From: Lentisphaerota bacterium
Lineage (GTDB): Bacteria > Verrucomicrobiota > Kiritimatiellia > RFP12 > JAAYLN01
Length of the DNA stretch: 9,187 nt
Reading direction: 5' to 3'
NCBI GenBank assembly: GCA_012514915.1
Contig: JAAYZJ010000034.1
Location: 1-9,187 of the forward strand
Shown here: positions 1 through 6,440 of the stretch, piece by piece
How the letters are laid out: each line of letters opens with the position of its first letter
How positions within the stretch are numbered: position 1 is the first letter of the stretch
Position numbers and translations under genes: made by a program
Notes under the pieces: model-generated
The model's input: the letters and a program-made list of their open reading frames with translations, nothing else
What the model was told of the DNA's origin: nothing
The model's database searches: none

Positions 1-2
1 CC

Positions 3-347
3 CTGACGCGCTCGCTGATCGGCTGCGCCGTCGGCTTCGGTACGCTCTGGCTGATCGCCACGCTCGGTTCGCTGGCCTTCCGCAAGGAGGCGATGGGGTT
101 CGGCGACGTCAAGCTCATGGGGGCGGTCGGTGCGTTCTTCGGCTGGAAGGCGGTGCTGTTCACCGTCATCGCCAGTTCCCTTTTCGGCTCCCTGGCGGGG
201 GTCGCCCTGATCCTGGCTGGCAAGCGCCAGTTGCAGGGCCGCATTCCCTACGGACCGTTCATCGCCGCCGCCGCGCTGATCTGGATCTTCTGGGGACCGG
301 TTCTGTTCCACCTCTACGAGCGTCTGCTCCTGCCAACGGTCACCTGA
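3..347 (+). CDS. Type IV prepilin peptidase (A24 family), C-terminal part
   Basis: The 5' end lies outside the window; the frame is open from base 3 and about 114 residues are visible. A24 aspartic peptidases are inner-membrane enzymes that cleave the leader of type IV prepilins and type II secretion pseudopilins, and many also N-methylate the new N-terminus. The sequence shows the GFGDVK form of the GxGDxK motif, which holds the second catalytic aspartate, followed by LMGAVGAFFGW. The conserved IPYGPF motif comes before a last hydrophobic segment. About three to four membrane segments are visible (the N-terminal LIGCAVGFGTLWLIATL, then the two after the motif and the last at the C-terminus). 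The first catalytic aspartate and any zinc-binding cytosolic loop would lie upstream and cannot be checked. The gene converges on the next one with only 3 nt between stop codons, and no terminator is visible between them. Confidence 0.9.
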   Translation: MTRSLIGCAVGFGTLWLIATLGSLAFRKEAMGFGDVKLMGAVGAFFGWKAVLFTVIASSLFGSLAGVALILAGKRQLQGRIPYGPFIAAAALIWIFWGPVLFHLYERLLLPTVT

Positions 348-350
348 CTG

Positions 351-1613
351 TCACTGGATGACGAAACTGGTGTCGCAGAGTTCGCCGGGGTTGCGCACGG
401 TGACGCCCAGCAGCACGCCGATTTCGCCGGTGGCGGGCAGTTCGAAGGTTTCGGTGATGCTACCGCGCGGCCACATGAGCGCGGCGCGAGCTGAATTCGG
501 ATCCTTCACCAGGCGTAGCGTCGTCTCGGCAGCCTGCAGGTTGACGTTGATCGAACGGAGCGGAACGCCATTGGCCAGCACAGCCAACTGCACCGAAGGT
601 CCATGGTCCTCGCCCGCCGACAGGTGCCGGGAGGTCAGGACAAACGTGGCGTTCAGCGTGCGCGTGTCATCGACGCGCCAGACGAGCGCCTTGCCGAACC
701 AGCGGGCAAGCGCGAAGCCGACCATGACCGAATCGACCGTGCAGCGTCCCGAGAAATTGCCGCGCCCCGTCTTCTCGATGTAACGCACCTGCAGCTCTTC
801 GGGGATGTTGGCGTGGTTGAGCTGCGTCCGCTCGCGCGCGAACCGGCTGGCACCCATGTATTTCCACTTGGCCCAGTCGGGAACCGTTCCATAGATCGGC
901 ACGCCGTCCTCGGTGGTTTCGCCGCCCGGAGCCGGCGGGGACTCCCGGCCCGCGGTCCGCTCCACCGCCAGCTCCGCGATCATCCCCTCGACAAGGCGCA
1001 TCAGCGTGTCGTCCTGGAGCGCCTGCTGCAGGCGCTCGGACTCCCGCTTGACGGCCACCGCCTCGTCGAACCGCCCGGCGCGCGTCAGATCGCTCTGCAC
1101 TTTCTGCAGGTTCTTGACGTACTTGCCCGCCAGATCGGTGATATCGCGTTTCCGCTGCATGGTGGCATCGACGAAACGCCCGCGGTACTGCTCCTGCATC
1201 CGCCGCAGCTCGGGGGGCTTGGCGACGATGGCATCAGGCGGCATTTCCGGAGCGAGTTCAAACGGGTCGCGCTCGCCGGCCATCGCGGCCTGGTAGCGCT
1301 TGAGCTCGTTGACGGCCGCCAGCACGCCGTCGAGATCGCCCAGCTGCTGGAAGCGGTCACGCAAGGCGGCCACATCGGCCTCATACTGGCGGGGCAGCGC
1401 CTTGATCGTCTCGGCGTAGCGGACATTGCTGTCGCGCGCGACCACGCGGAACACCCGCGCGAGCTCGGTCATTTCCTGTGGCTGCGTTTGCCCGCAGGAC
1501 AGACCGGCCAGCAAGGCCAGCCCCATCCAAGCCCATCGGCCCAGGCTCCATCCCAGCGGGCGGCGGGTCGGTTTATTTTCAGCATCGGTCGAGGATCGCA
1601 TGGTGCCGCCCAT
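351..1613 (-). CDS. Exported or lipoprotein-like protein of unknown function with duplicated helical hairpin
   Basis: 420 residues; I do not recognise the family. The N-terminus has a basic stretch (RRPLGWSLGR) and a hydrophobic segment ending LLAGLSC at Cys40. This suggests export, either by lipidation at Cys40 (a weak lipobox, with Gly at -3) or by signal peptidase I just after. Residues about 45-215 look helical and charged, probably coiled-coil. They contain two related units: LGDLDGVLAAVNELKR (91-106) and AGRFDEAVAVKRESER (179-194). A Pro/Gly-rich linker (225-240) leads to a C-terminal, probably beta-rich domain (about 245-420) with CTVDSVMVGFALARWFGKALVWR. Similar N-terminal helix pairs are common in secreted proteins of the Planctomycetota-Verrucomicrobiota group (general knowledge). 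The first ATG is chosen because GGAG lies 11 nt upstream; the ATG at 1601 is an alternative. The gene diverges from the SGNH hydrolase. Confidence 0.75.
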   Translation of the reverse strand: MGGTMRSSTDAENKPTRRPLGWSLGRWAWMGLALLAGLSCGQTQPQEMTELARVFRVVARDSNVRYAETIKALPRQYEADVAALRDRFQQLGDLDGVLAAVNELKRYQAAMAGERDPFELAPEMPPDAIVAKPPELRRMQEQYRGRFVDATMQRKRDITDLAGKYVKNLQKVQSDLTRAGRFDEAVAVKRESERLQQALQDDTLMRLVEGMIAELAVERTAGRESPPAPGGETTEDGVPIYGTVPDWAKWKYMGASRFARERTQLNHANIPEELQVRYIEKTGRGNFSGRCTVDSVMVGFALARWFGKALVWRVDDTRTLNATFVLTSRHLSAGEDHGPSVQLAVLANGVPLRSINVNLQAAETTLRLVKDPNSARAALMWPRGSITETFELPATGEIGVLLGVTVRNPGELCDTSFVIQ

Positions 1614-1648
1614 TTTAGCGGATTCTCCGCCAATGACAAGCGGCGTGT

Positions 1649-1667
1649 CATGCGCAGGCCATGCGCA
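1649..1667. repeat. Two CATGCGCA direct repeats, 11-bp period
   Basis: CATGCGCA occurs at 1649-1656 and again at 1660-1667, one helical turn apart. Each copy contains the palindromic hexamer TGCGCA. The pair lies just upstream of the -35 of the SGNH hydrolase promoter, centred about 62 and 51 bp before the predicted transcription start, and about 40 bp upstream of the start codon of the divergent gene. The spacing suits a protein binding one face of the helix, but no regulator is identified. Confidence 0.4.
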
Positions 1668-1679
1668 ATAAACAAACGC

Positions 1680-1709
1680 TTGAACAGAGCGAAGCCCTTC
1701 TGCGATAAT
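1680..1709 (+). promoter_or_regulatory. Sigma70-type promoter of the SGNH hydrolase gene
   Basis: A -35 TTGAAC (1680-1685) is followed after 18 nt by -10 GATAAT (1704-1709). TGC directly before the -10 makes an extended -10. The predicted start near 1716 leaves a leader of about 60 nt before the ATG at 1777. The consensus match is good for such a GC-rich background. Confidence 0.6.
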
Positions 1710-1776
1710 CGCGCTTCAGGCAGGCCATTCCGGCCCGCTCAGGAGCCGATGGACGGCTCGACAAGGGACTTCAGTC

Positions 1777-2445
1777 ATGACGGGTGCAAAGCGAATCCAG
1801 TCGCGGGTGATGCGATCGGCTGTTCCGGTTCTGCTGGCGGGGGCGGTGCTAGGCTTGGCGGGATGCGAAAGCAGCGGCGGCGGCGGCGGGGATTCCAGTG
1901 ACTTCGGCGACCGCGACCCCACAGCGTGCGCCGTCGTCGGCGACAGCATTGCCGTCGGCTATGGCGATGCCGGGACGCCCTGGCCGGCGCGCTTGGCCGC
2001 CAAGCTCGAGCGCAACGTCGCCAACCATGCCGTCGCCGGGTCGACCTCCGGCGGCGCGCGGGCCATCCTGGGCGGCGTGCTGGCCCGTGATGCCGGCTTC
2101 ATCCTGATCGCCACGGGGGCCAACGACGCCATTCACGGATACGGCGCCGACACGGTGCGCGCCAACCTGGCTGCCATGATCGAAGCCATCCGCGCGGCGC
2201 AGGCCGTCCCGGTGGTCGGCAACGTGACCCAGATGATCGACGGCCACGCCATCTTCAACGGCGAGGCCGTCGAGATCAATGCCGCCATACGCGATCTGTG
2301 CAGCAGCGAGGGGGTGCTTTTCGTCGACCTGAACAAGGTGGTTTCGGCCGACATGCTGCAGGCGGACGGACTCCATCCGAACAGCGACGGGCAGGAGGCG
2401 ATCGCCAACGCCTTCTACGACAAGCTGAAAAACCGCGTGCATTAG
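1777..2445 (+). CDS. SGNH/GDSL-type esterase or lipase lipoprotein
   Basis: 222 residues, predicted to hydrolyse ester bonds (acyl or acetyl groups on lipids, glycans or peptidoglycan; substrate not determinable) outside the cytoplasm. A signal peptide ends in the lipobox LAGC, so Cys30 would be lipidated. A Gly/Ser linker (31-41) follows. The SGNH blocks are in order: block I VVGDSI with nucleophile Ser57, block II with Gly88, block III GAND with Asn116, and block V DGLHPN with Asp197 and His200. All four signature residues and the triad are present, so the enzyme should be active. The length is normal for a single-domain TesA-like SGNH hydrolase plus signal. The start is supported by AAGGG 9 nt upstream. 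It appears to be a single-gene unit with its own promoter. The outer versus inner membrane location is not clear from the sequence. Confidence 0.9.
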   Translation: MTGAKRIQSRVMRSAVPVLLAGAVLGLAGCESSGGGGGDSSDFGDRDPTACAVVGDSIAVGYGDAGTPWPARLAAKLERNVANHAVAGSTSGGARAILGGVLARDAGFILIATGANDAIHGYGADTVRANLAAMIEAIRAAQAVPVVGNVTQMIDGHAIFNGEAVEINAAIRDLCSSEGVLFVDLNKVVSADMLQADGLHPNSDGQEAIANAFYDKLKNRVH

Positions 2446-2485
2446 CACCTGGCCTCAAGAATATTTTTTGTTTTAAAAAAAAGGG

Positions 2486-2515
2486 TTTACAAAGAATGCG
2501 GCCATCGACTATAGT
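2486..2515 (+). promoter_or_regulatory. Strong sigma70-type promoter with A/T-rich upstream tract
   Basis: TTTACA (2486-2491), an 18-nt spacer and TATAGT (2510-2515) form a good core promoter. Directly upstream, 2459-2482 is almost pure A/T (T6 then A8), like an UP element, and stands out in this GC-rich window. The predicted start is about 2522, right at the base of a 9-bp hairpin. The next gene on this strand starts 380 nt further on, so the transcript is either a long-leader mRNA for the RRM gene or a separate small RNA. Confidence 0.6.
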
Positions 2516-2692
2516 GAAACTCAACCGGAGCACATTGGCTTCGGTTTAGGCTTGCACAAGCCTTGCACATCATGCGGAATTGCTTGAATTTATTTGATTG
2601 CTGCGCGACGGTTTCGCCTCCGAGCTGATTCCCATGTTCCGCATTGCTTTATTTCCTCCGGCCCTCTGTCGGCTGTCCCTGCCTTCACCTTC

Positions 2693-2724
2693 CCGTGAAT
2701 TCCGCGGATCTGTTTTCTTTTTTT
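2693..2724 (+). terminator. Possible weak intrinsic terminator or attenuator in the leader
   Basis: A 5-bp stem CCGTG/CGCGG (2693-2697 with 2703-2707, loop AATTC, one G-U) is followed, after 5 nt, by the pyrimidine run TTTTCTTTTTTT (2713-2724). If used, it would give an RNA of about 200 nt from the promoter at 2486-2515. The stem is short and its 3' arm can pair instead with 2803-2810, so it could be conditional. Confidence 0.3.
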
Positions 2725-2860
2725 CACTTTCGTCGTCGTCCCGACCGGGCGTCGTGTCCCCGGACTCGATGACGACGCAACGGCATGAAGGACATGCCTA
2801 AGGATCCGCGTTTGTGCCGGAACGCGAATCTGACGTCTGAATACACAGGATAATACAAAA

Positions 2861-2944
2861 ATGGCACAACAACACGGCACAGAACAGAGGACAGCAAGGC
2901 ATGGACATCTATGTCGGCAATCTAGCGTACAAGACCACGGATGA
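2861..2944 (+). CDS. Possible 27-codon upstream leader ORF overlapping the RRM gene start
   Basis: ATG at 2861 opens a 27-codon frame that begins MAQQHGTEQRTARHG and ends at TGA 2942-2944, 44 nt inside the RRM gene in another frame. It has its own Shine-Dalgarno-like AGGA (2847-2850) with 10 nt spacing and an A-rich approach to the ATG, better than many real genes here. The peptide has no recognisable domain. Its translation would run through the ribosome-binding site and start codon of the RRM gene, so it could modulate that gene. It could also be chance. Confidence 0.3.
   Translation: MAQQHGTEQRTARHGHLCRQSSVQDHG
2886..2891 (+). promoter_or_regulatory. Ribosome-binding site of the RRM gene
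   Basis: AGAGGA lies 9 nt before the ATG at 2901 and supports that start. It sits inside the overlapping upstream ORF. Confidence 0.6.
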
Positions 2945-3221
2945 TGATCTTCGTACCCTTTTCTCCGCGCACGGCGAGGTCACCTCGGCCCGTGTGGTTA
3001 CGGATCGCGTTTCGGGTCAATCAAAGGGTTTCGGGTTTGTCGAGATGCCTGACCGTGATGCTGCCCAGAAGGCCATCGACGCCATCAACGGCGAAGATTA
3101 TCAGGGGCGCAAGCTCCGCGTGAACGAGTCCCAGCCGAAGCCCCGCGAGGAGCGTCGCGGCGGCGGTGGTGGCGGCGGATTCCGCGGCGGTGACCGCGGC
3201 GGTCGCAGCGAGCGCTGGTAA
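2901..3221 (+). CDS. Glycine-rich RRM-type RNA-binding protein
   Basis: 106 residues. A single RNA recognition motif covers residues 2-76, with RNP2 IYVGNL (3-8) and RNP1 KGFGFVEM (42-49). The aromatic residues that stack on RNA bases are present (Tyr4, Phe44, Phe46). The tail (79-106) is Pro/Arg then RGG-like: a run of seven glycines, FRGGDRGGR, ending in W. This is the layout of the small Rbp proteins of cyanobacteria and other bacteria. They bind single-stranded RNA and are often cold-induced (family knowledge), though the physiological target here is unknown. The gene stands alone: a long unusual leader precedes it and a strong terminator follows it. Autoregulation through the leader is possible but only inferred. 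Confidence 0.95.
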   Translation: MDIYVGNLAYKTTDDDLRTLFSAHGEVTSARVVTDRVSGQSKGFGFVEMPDRDAAQKAIDAINGEDYQGRKLRVNESQPKPREERRGGGGGGGFRGGDRGGRSERW

Positions 3222-3260
3222 ACGTAGGTTTCGCTTCCTCCGGGAAGCCTGAATCTTGTG

Positions 3261-3299
3261 AGCCCGAACGTGCCTGGCACGTTTCGGGTTCTTTTTTTT
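3261..3299 (+). terminator. Strong intrinsic terminator of the RRM gene
   Basis: The arms CCCGAACGTGC and GCACGTTTCGGG form an 11-bp stem with one bulged base and a 3-nt loop, followed by eight T residues (3292-3299). It ends the RRM transcript. There is no T-run on the other side, so it should not efficiently stop the converging tsaB transcript. A second, smaller hairpin (3233-3238 with 3243-3248) lies between the stop codon and this terminator. Confidence 0.9.
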
Positions 3300-3311
3300 G
3301 TCGTCAGCGGA

Positions 3312-4010
3312 TCAAGCGACTGCCGGGTGCAGATACACGGGGACAGGATCGCGACGTGCCGCTTCACGGTCGACGTGCAGCAGGGCGCCCAGCGAGGTCG
3401 CGGTCGGCGCCACGGGGCCTGGAATCAGCAGGCCGGGCGCCAGCATGCGGGTCAGCCGCTCGCCCAGCCGTTCCCATTCGGGCGTGACCACACGGGCATC
3501 CGCGGGAATCACCGCGGAGAGATGTTCCTCGTCGACCAAGCAGAAATCATCTCCGTCGTGGGTAGGCCTCCGGCCCGTCCGCGCCTCCACAAGACGGCCG
3601 TCGGGGAGAAGGCGGAAAACGGCGCACCAGAGACGCTGGCGGCGCGCATCGCCGACCACGGCCATGGTGTCGTGCCGCACGGCGAGTGCCGTCTGACGCG
3701 CCAGCACCGCCGCGCTCGAGAGGCCGTAGACGGGAAGGCCCTGCGGCAAGGCCATCCCCTGCAGCAAGGCAATGGCGGCGCGGATGCCCGAGAAAGAGCC
3801 CGGCCCGGTGCCCACGACCAGTTGCTGAACCTCTTGCGGCGCCACCCCTTGGCGCGCCAGTTCCGACAAAAGCTCCGTGATCCAGCCCGGCGATCGCGGG
3901 CCGCTGGCCGCTAAGGGGCGCGCGAGGCGGAAGTCCGCGCCCTCGAACAGCGCCCACGAGCCGACGGGCGTCGACCGTTCAACGGCCAGCATATAGGTGC
4001 TGCCAGGCAT
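3312..4010 (-). CDS. tsaB: tRNA threonylcarbamoyladenosine biosynthesis protein TsaB
   Basis: 232 residues, close to the usual TsaB length. TsaB is the non-catalytic, actin-like (ASKHA fold) partner of TsaD. With TsaE it transfers the threonylcarbamoyl group made by TsaC to A37 of tRNAs reading ANN codons, in the cytoplasm. Visible are the signature VVGTGPGSFSGIRAA (65-79), the N-terminal strand LAVERSTPVGS (8-18, with Glu-Arg where ID is usual), VVGDARRQRLWCAVF (118-132) matching the family's DAR region, and a C-terminal PVYLHP. The ATG lies 6 nt after the nrdJ stop, with AGGG as a possible ribosome site, so translation is probably coupled to nrdJ. The internal Met7 would be an alternative start close to the usual N-terminus of the family. 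Confidence 0.92.
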   Translation of the reverse strand: MPGSTYMLAVERSTPVGSWALFEGADFRLARPLAASGPRSPGWITELLSELARQGVAPQEVQQLVVGTGPGSFSGIRAAIALLQGMALPQGLPVYGLSSAAVLARQTALAVRHDTMAVVGDARRQRLWCAVFRLLPDGRLVEARTGRRPTHDGDDFCLVDEEHLSAVIPADARVVTPEWERLGERLTRMLAPGLLIPGPVAPTATSLGALLHVDREAARRDPVPVYLHPAVA

Positions 4011-4016
4011 GCCGCC

Positions 4017-6251
4017 CTAGATCAAGTCGCACTTGCCGCCGCTGCAGGCCACGGTCTGGGTGACCACGGTGTTGTCCTCGCGTTCCTGCATCTGGGTGTA
4101 GTCCACCGGCGCATAGGTGCGCGTGAGGTCCTCCCAGCGTTTGCAGTTGTGCACGCGCTTGAGGCAGCGGGTCATCTTGAGCACGTCGCCCCCGAAGTAG
4201 TTCCGGGCGAACTTGTGCGCGCGGCGCACCCAGTCGCGCTTGGCGTCCTGCAACGCCTGCAGCGCCTCGAAGACGCGCTTGGGACAGTTGTTGGGGATCG
4301 GGGCATCGAGTGCCTCGCCGCGCCCCAGCACGCAGTCGCAGGCGGCCCAGAGGTTGTCGTCGAAGGCCACCATCCCGTCGACGATCAACCCCGACGACAT
4401 CAAGGCGCCGGCGCCGTAGGCGCGGACAATCGACTCGGCGTCGAGCACTTCGGAGAAGGGCGCCTGGGGGTAGTCGAGGTCGCCACCGTCGGGCAGCAGG
4501 GAGATGCCGGCGAAGACCTGCCGATGGTCGTAGATGTACCGGGTCACCTCGTCCCATTCTTCATCCTTGACGGAAATGGTGTTCGAGACGTTGTGGCTGA
4601 GCCAGGGGGCCGCGCAGCATTCACTTCGCTTGCCGGCGTCGATCCAGTTCTCCTTGGTCAGTTTGACGGCCTCGAGCAGATCGATGGCCGTGACATCCTG
4701 CTTCGTGCGGGCCTCGGGCCCCGCCTCGATGCAGAAGGTCAGCACGACGTCGGTGCCGTTGGGGTTCCAGACGGAGCGCTCGACCGCCAGCGGATTCTGC
4801 GCCTTGAAGAAATCGACCAGCAACTCGTCCTCGTTGGCCTGCGTGCGGCGGAAATAGCGCCGCGAATGGTGCGGATGGATGCCGGAACTCGTCCCCAGGA
4901 TGCAGCTCGTCGTGCCGGCCGGCTTGACGCACGTCGCCCGCGCCGCCCGGTTGACGCCGATGCGGGCGGCGACGCGATCGTTGACCTCCAGGATCAGGGC
5001 CGCCATCTTTCGCTGCAGCGCCGGGTCGAACGCCACCTCGGGGTGCTCCATCATGCCGGTCATCGAGATGCCGAGGAGGGCCTCGCGCCGCGCGATGGCG
5101 GTGCTCACGGGGCCCAGGTATTCAAAGTCGGTATAGTCGGCCTGGAGCGTGCCGAGCACGGCGGCGGCGGTGCAGGCCTCGGCGAACGAAGCCTCGTCGT
5201 TCACACGCCCCATGTTGATCTCGCAGAGGTTGCAGAAGGCGAAGCCCGACTGGCCGTCGATCTGCGGCAGCAGGCCGATTTCGCCGCAGGGGTTGAAGGT
5301 CGCCTCGAGGTTGTCGGTCCAGATGAATCCCGGCTCGCCGAACTCGCGCACCGATTTCATGAGCGCGGAGAACTGCTCGCGCGAGGTTTGGTCGCGCAGC
5401 AGGATGGCGGAGTTGTTCGAGCGGGCCCGCTGCGGATTCTCCTGGAACCAGTTACCCGTCTTGGCCAGCGCCATTTCGGTGTCGTCGGGCGAGAACATGC
5501 AGAGCGTCGCGCTACGCCGGACACCGCCCGACAGAACGGCGTCGGAGGCGTGCATCAGGATGTCGTAGGCGTCGACCGGGTGGAGGCGGTTCTTGCCGGT
5601 GGCGAGGCACCGGTCGAGCAGGCCGCGGATCATGCCGAGGCTGCGGGCCAACGGCTCGGGGCCCGGCGCCCGCCCCATGCCGGACGAGATCGGGCGCCCC
5701 TTGGGGCGCACCTGCGAAAAATCGAAATCGACGACCTTGCCGGCGAAGGCGGGGATCGGTTGCTCGCCCGTGAAATAGCTCGAGAGGAGCGCGCCGAGGG
5801 CGTCGGCCCAGCCTTCGATCGTGTCGGGGACGATAAACGTTTTCTTCTCGCCCGTCGGCGTCGCGATGCCGGGGAGCTTGGCGACATGGTGCTGCTGCAC
5901 CGAGAAACCGACTCCGCATCCGCAGAGCAGCAGCCAGAGCGCCTCCTGGAAAAAGCGCGGGCGGTCGCAGTAGGAGGTGGTGCAATTGTAGATGCGCGCA
6001 TGCTTGCGCAAAATCGGGTCGCCGCCGAACTGCATGGCCCGCTGGCTGCCGAGCATCAGGCGTTGCTTCATGCCCGCTTCGCAGATTCGCAGTAGATCCT
6101 CGATCTCAAGCCCCTTGGCGGCAAAGTGGCGCCGATGCATGTCGACGACCCGTTCCACCGCCTCGTCGAAGGTCTCGCGCCGCATTTTGTCGGGAATGTA
6201 GCGGCTGTATTTCGAGGTGAAGACATAATCCTGCAACGATGAGATGCTCAT
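4017..6251 (-). CDS. nrdJ: Adenosylcobalamin-dependent ribonucleoside-triphosphate reductase (class II RNR)
   Basis: 744 residues, near the size of the monomeric Lactobacillus leichmannii enzyme (739). It reduces NTPs to dNTPs using a cysteine thiyl radical made from coenzyme B12, without oxygen dependence. FNPCGEI supplies the expected Asn320, radical Cys322 and Glu324. Cys90 (YNCTTSYC) is a good candidate for one redox cysteine and Cys340 or Cys343 for its partner. The C-terminal CSGGKC (Cys736, Cys741) is the CX4C reductant pair, in the same place as in L. leichmannii. CGVGFSV and GGVRRSA are typical of the family. I start it at ATG 6251: AAGGA lies 8 nt upstream, and the longer open frame (to 6368) would begin inside the promoter -10. 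It is followed at once by tsaB. No other RNR subunit is needed or seen. Confidence 0.93.
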   Translation of the reverse strand: MSISSLQDYVFTSKYSRYIPDKMRRETFDEAVERVVDMHRRHFAAKGLEIEDLLRICEAGMKQRLMLGSQRAMQFGGDPILRKHARIYNCTTSYCDRPRFFQEALWLLLCGCGVGFSVQQHHVAKLPGIATPTGEKKTFIVPDTIEGWADALGALLSSYFTGEQPIPAFAGKVVDFDFSQVRPKGRPISSGMGRAPGPEPLARSLGMIRGLLDRCLATGKNRLHPVDAYDILMHASDAVLSGGVRRSATLCMFSPDDTEMALAKTGNWFQENPQRARSNNSAILLRDQTSREQFSALMKSVREFGEPGFIWTDNLEATFNPCGEIGLLPQIDGQSGFAFCNLCEINMGRVNDEASFAEACTAAAVLGTLQADYTDFEYLGPVSTAIARREALLGISMTGMMEHPEVAFDPALQRKMAALILEVNDRVAARIGVNRAARATCVKPAGTTSCILGTSSGIHPHHSRRYFRRTQANEDELLVDFFKAQNPLAVERSVWNPNGTDVVLTFCIEAGPEARTKQDVTAIDLLEAVKLTKENWIDAGKRSECCAAPWLSHNVSNTISVKDEEWDEVTRYIYDHRQVFAGISLLPDGGDLDYPQAPFSEVLDAESIVRAYGAGALMSSGLIVDGMVAFDDNLWAACDCVLGRGEALDAPIPNNCPKRVFEALQALQDAKRDWVRRAHKFARNYFGGDVLKMTRCLKRVHNCKRWEDLTRTYAPVDYTQMQEREDNTVVTQTVACSGGKCDLI

Positions 6252-6362
6252 GCTGGAAATCCTTGAAAAGGGAGTTGATGCTGACTGTGCAAAACGTGTT
6301 CGGTAGACGAGTGATCCAGGCGAGCGCCTCCGCAGCAAGGAGAGACCTGAAGGCGCCTTTTC

Positions 6363-6409
6363 AATCAATATATAGCGTGCCTGAAGCCTTTGTCCACCAT
6401 ATTTAGTGC
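6363..6409 (-). promoter_or_regulatory. nrdJ promoter covered by two NrdR-box-like operators
   Basis: Read on the minus strand, the promoter is TGGACA (6391-6396), an 18-nt spacer, and TATATT (6367-6372); TATATA at 6369-6374 is an alternative with 16 nt. Start is near 6360. Two 16-bp sites match the NrdR consensus acaCwAtATaTwGtgt: GCACTAAATATGGTGG (6394-6409, 12/16 by eye) and ACGCTATATATTGATT (6363-6378, 13/16). A 15-bp spacer puts their centres 31 bp apart, as in known NrdR operator pairs. Site one overlaps the -35 and site two the -10, so binding would block RNA polymerase. A 10-bp palindrome AAGGCGCCTT (6350-6359) follows at the start point. I see no cobalamin riboswitch in the leader. 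Confidence 0.75.
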
Positions 6410-6440
6410 GTCTGGCGATTGTTCGTTGATCCTTGGCATT

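Larger units (their letters stand above)
2522..2900 (+). ncRNA. Candidate structured leader or small RNA upstream of the RRM gene
   Basis: This stretch has no convincing long gene but many inverted repeats. They are: 2523-2531 with 2538-2546 (9 bp, one G-U, 6-nt loop, starting at the predicted +1); 2548-2553 with 2558-2563 (6 bp); 2572-2579 with 2637-2644 (8 bp closing helix); 2731-2740 with 2768-2777 (10 bp, one G-U), enclosing 2745-2749 with 2759-2763; 2782-2787 with 2793-2798 (6 bp, loop AAGGA); and 2807-2812 with 2821-2826 (6 bp). I do not recognise a known family (not tmRNA; not clearly 6S or a known riboswitch). By my rough estimate about one 6-bp hairpin with a short loop is expected by chance here, so the 6-bp ones mean little alone; the 9- and 10-bp stems carry more weight. 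The boundaries are guesses. Confidence 0.4.

Noticed and set aside
348..350. Bidirectional terminator between the convergent first two genes
   Set aside because: Only 3 nt separate the stop codons, and I see no stable hairpin with a T-run on either strand nearby.
603..1901. 432-codon open frame on the plus strand opposite the exported protein
   Set aside because: It runs across two genes and the promoter region between them, and its product has no recognisable domain. The minus-strand frame has a signal-like N-terminus and helical repeats.
2522..2724. 6S RNA or tmRNA in the intergenic stretch
   Set aside because: The size fits 6S RNA, but the 5' and 3' ends do not pair into one long hairpin with a central bubble, and no tRNA-like T-loop or CCA end for tmRNA is visible.
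4149..6095. 648-codon open frame on the plus strand opposite nrdJ
   Set aside because: It is antisense to a gene with clear catalytic motifs and good family length. The translation is low-complexity and rich in Arg, Ala, Gly and Val, as expected from the complementary strand of GC-rich codons; no domain or ribosome site is visible.
6252..6360. Cobalamin riboswitch in the nrdJ leader
   Set aside because: A B12 riboswitch was plausible for a B12-dependent enzyme, but I find no B12-box-like sequence, and the leader of about 110 nt is too short.
6252..6368. 39-residue N-terminal extension of nrdJ from ATG 6368
   Set aside because: That ATG overlaps the proposed -10 and lies upstream of the predicted transcription start. 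It lacks similarity to the family N-terminus, whereas ATG 6251 has AAGGA at 8 nt.
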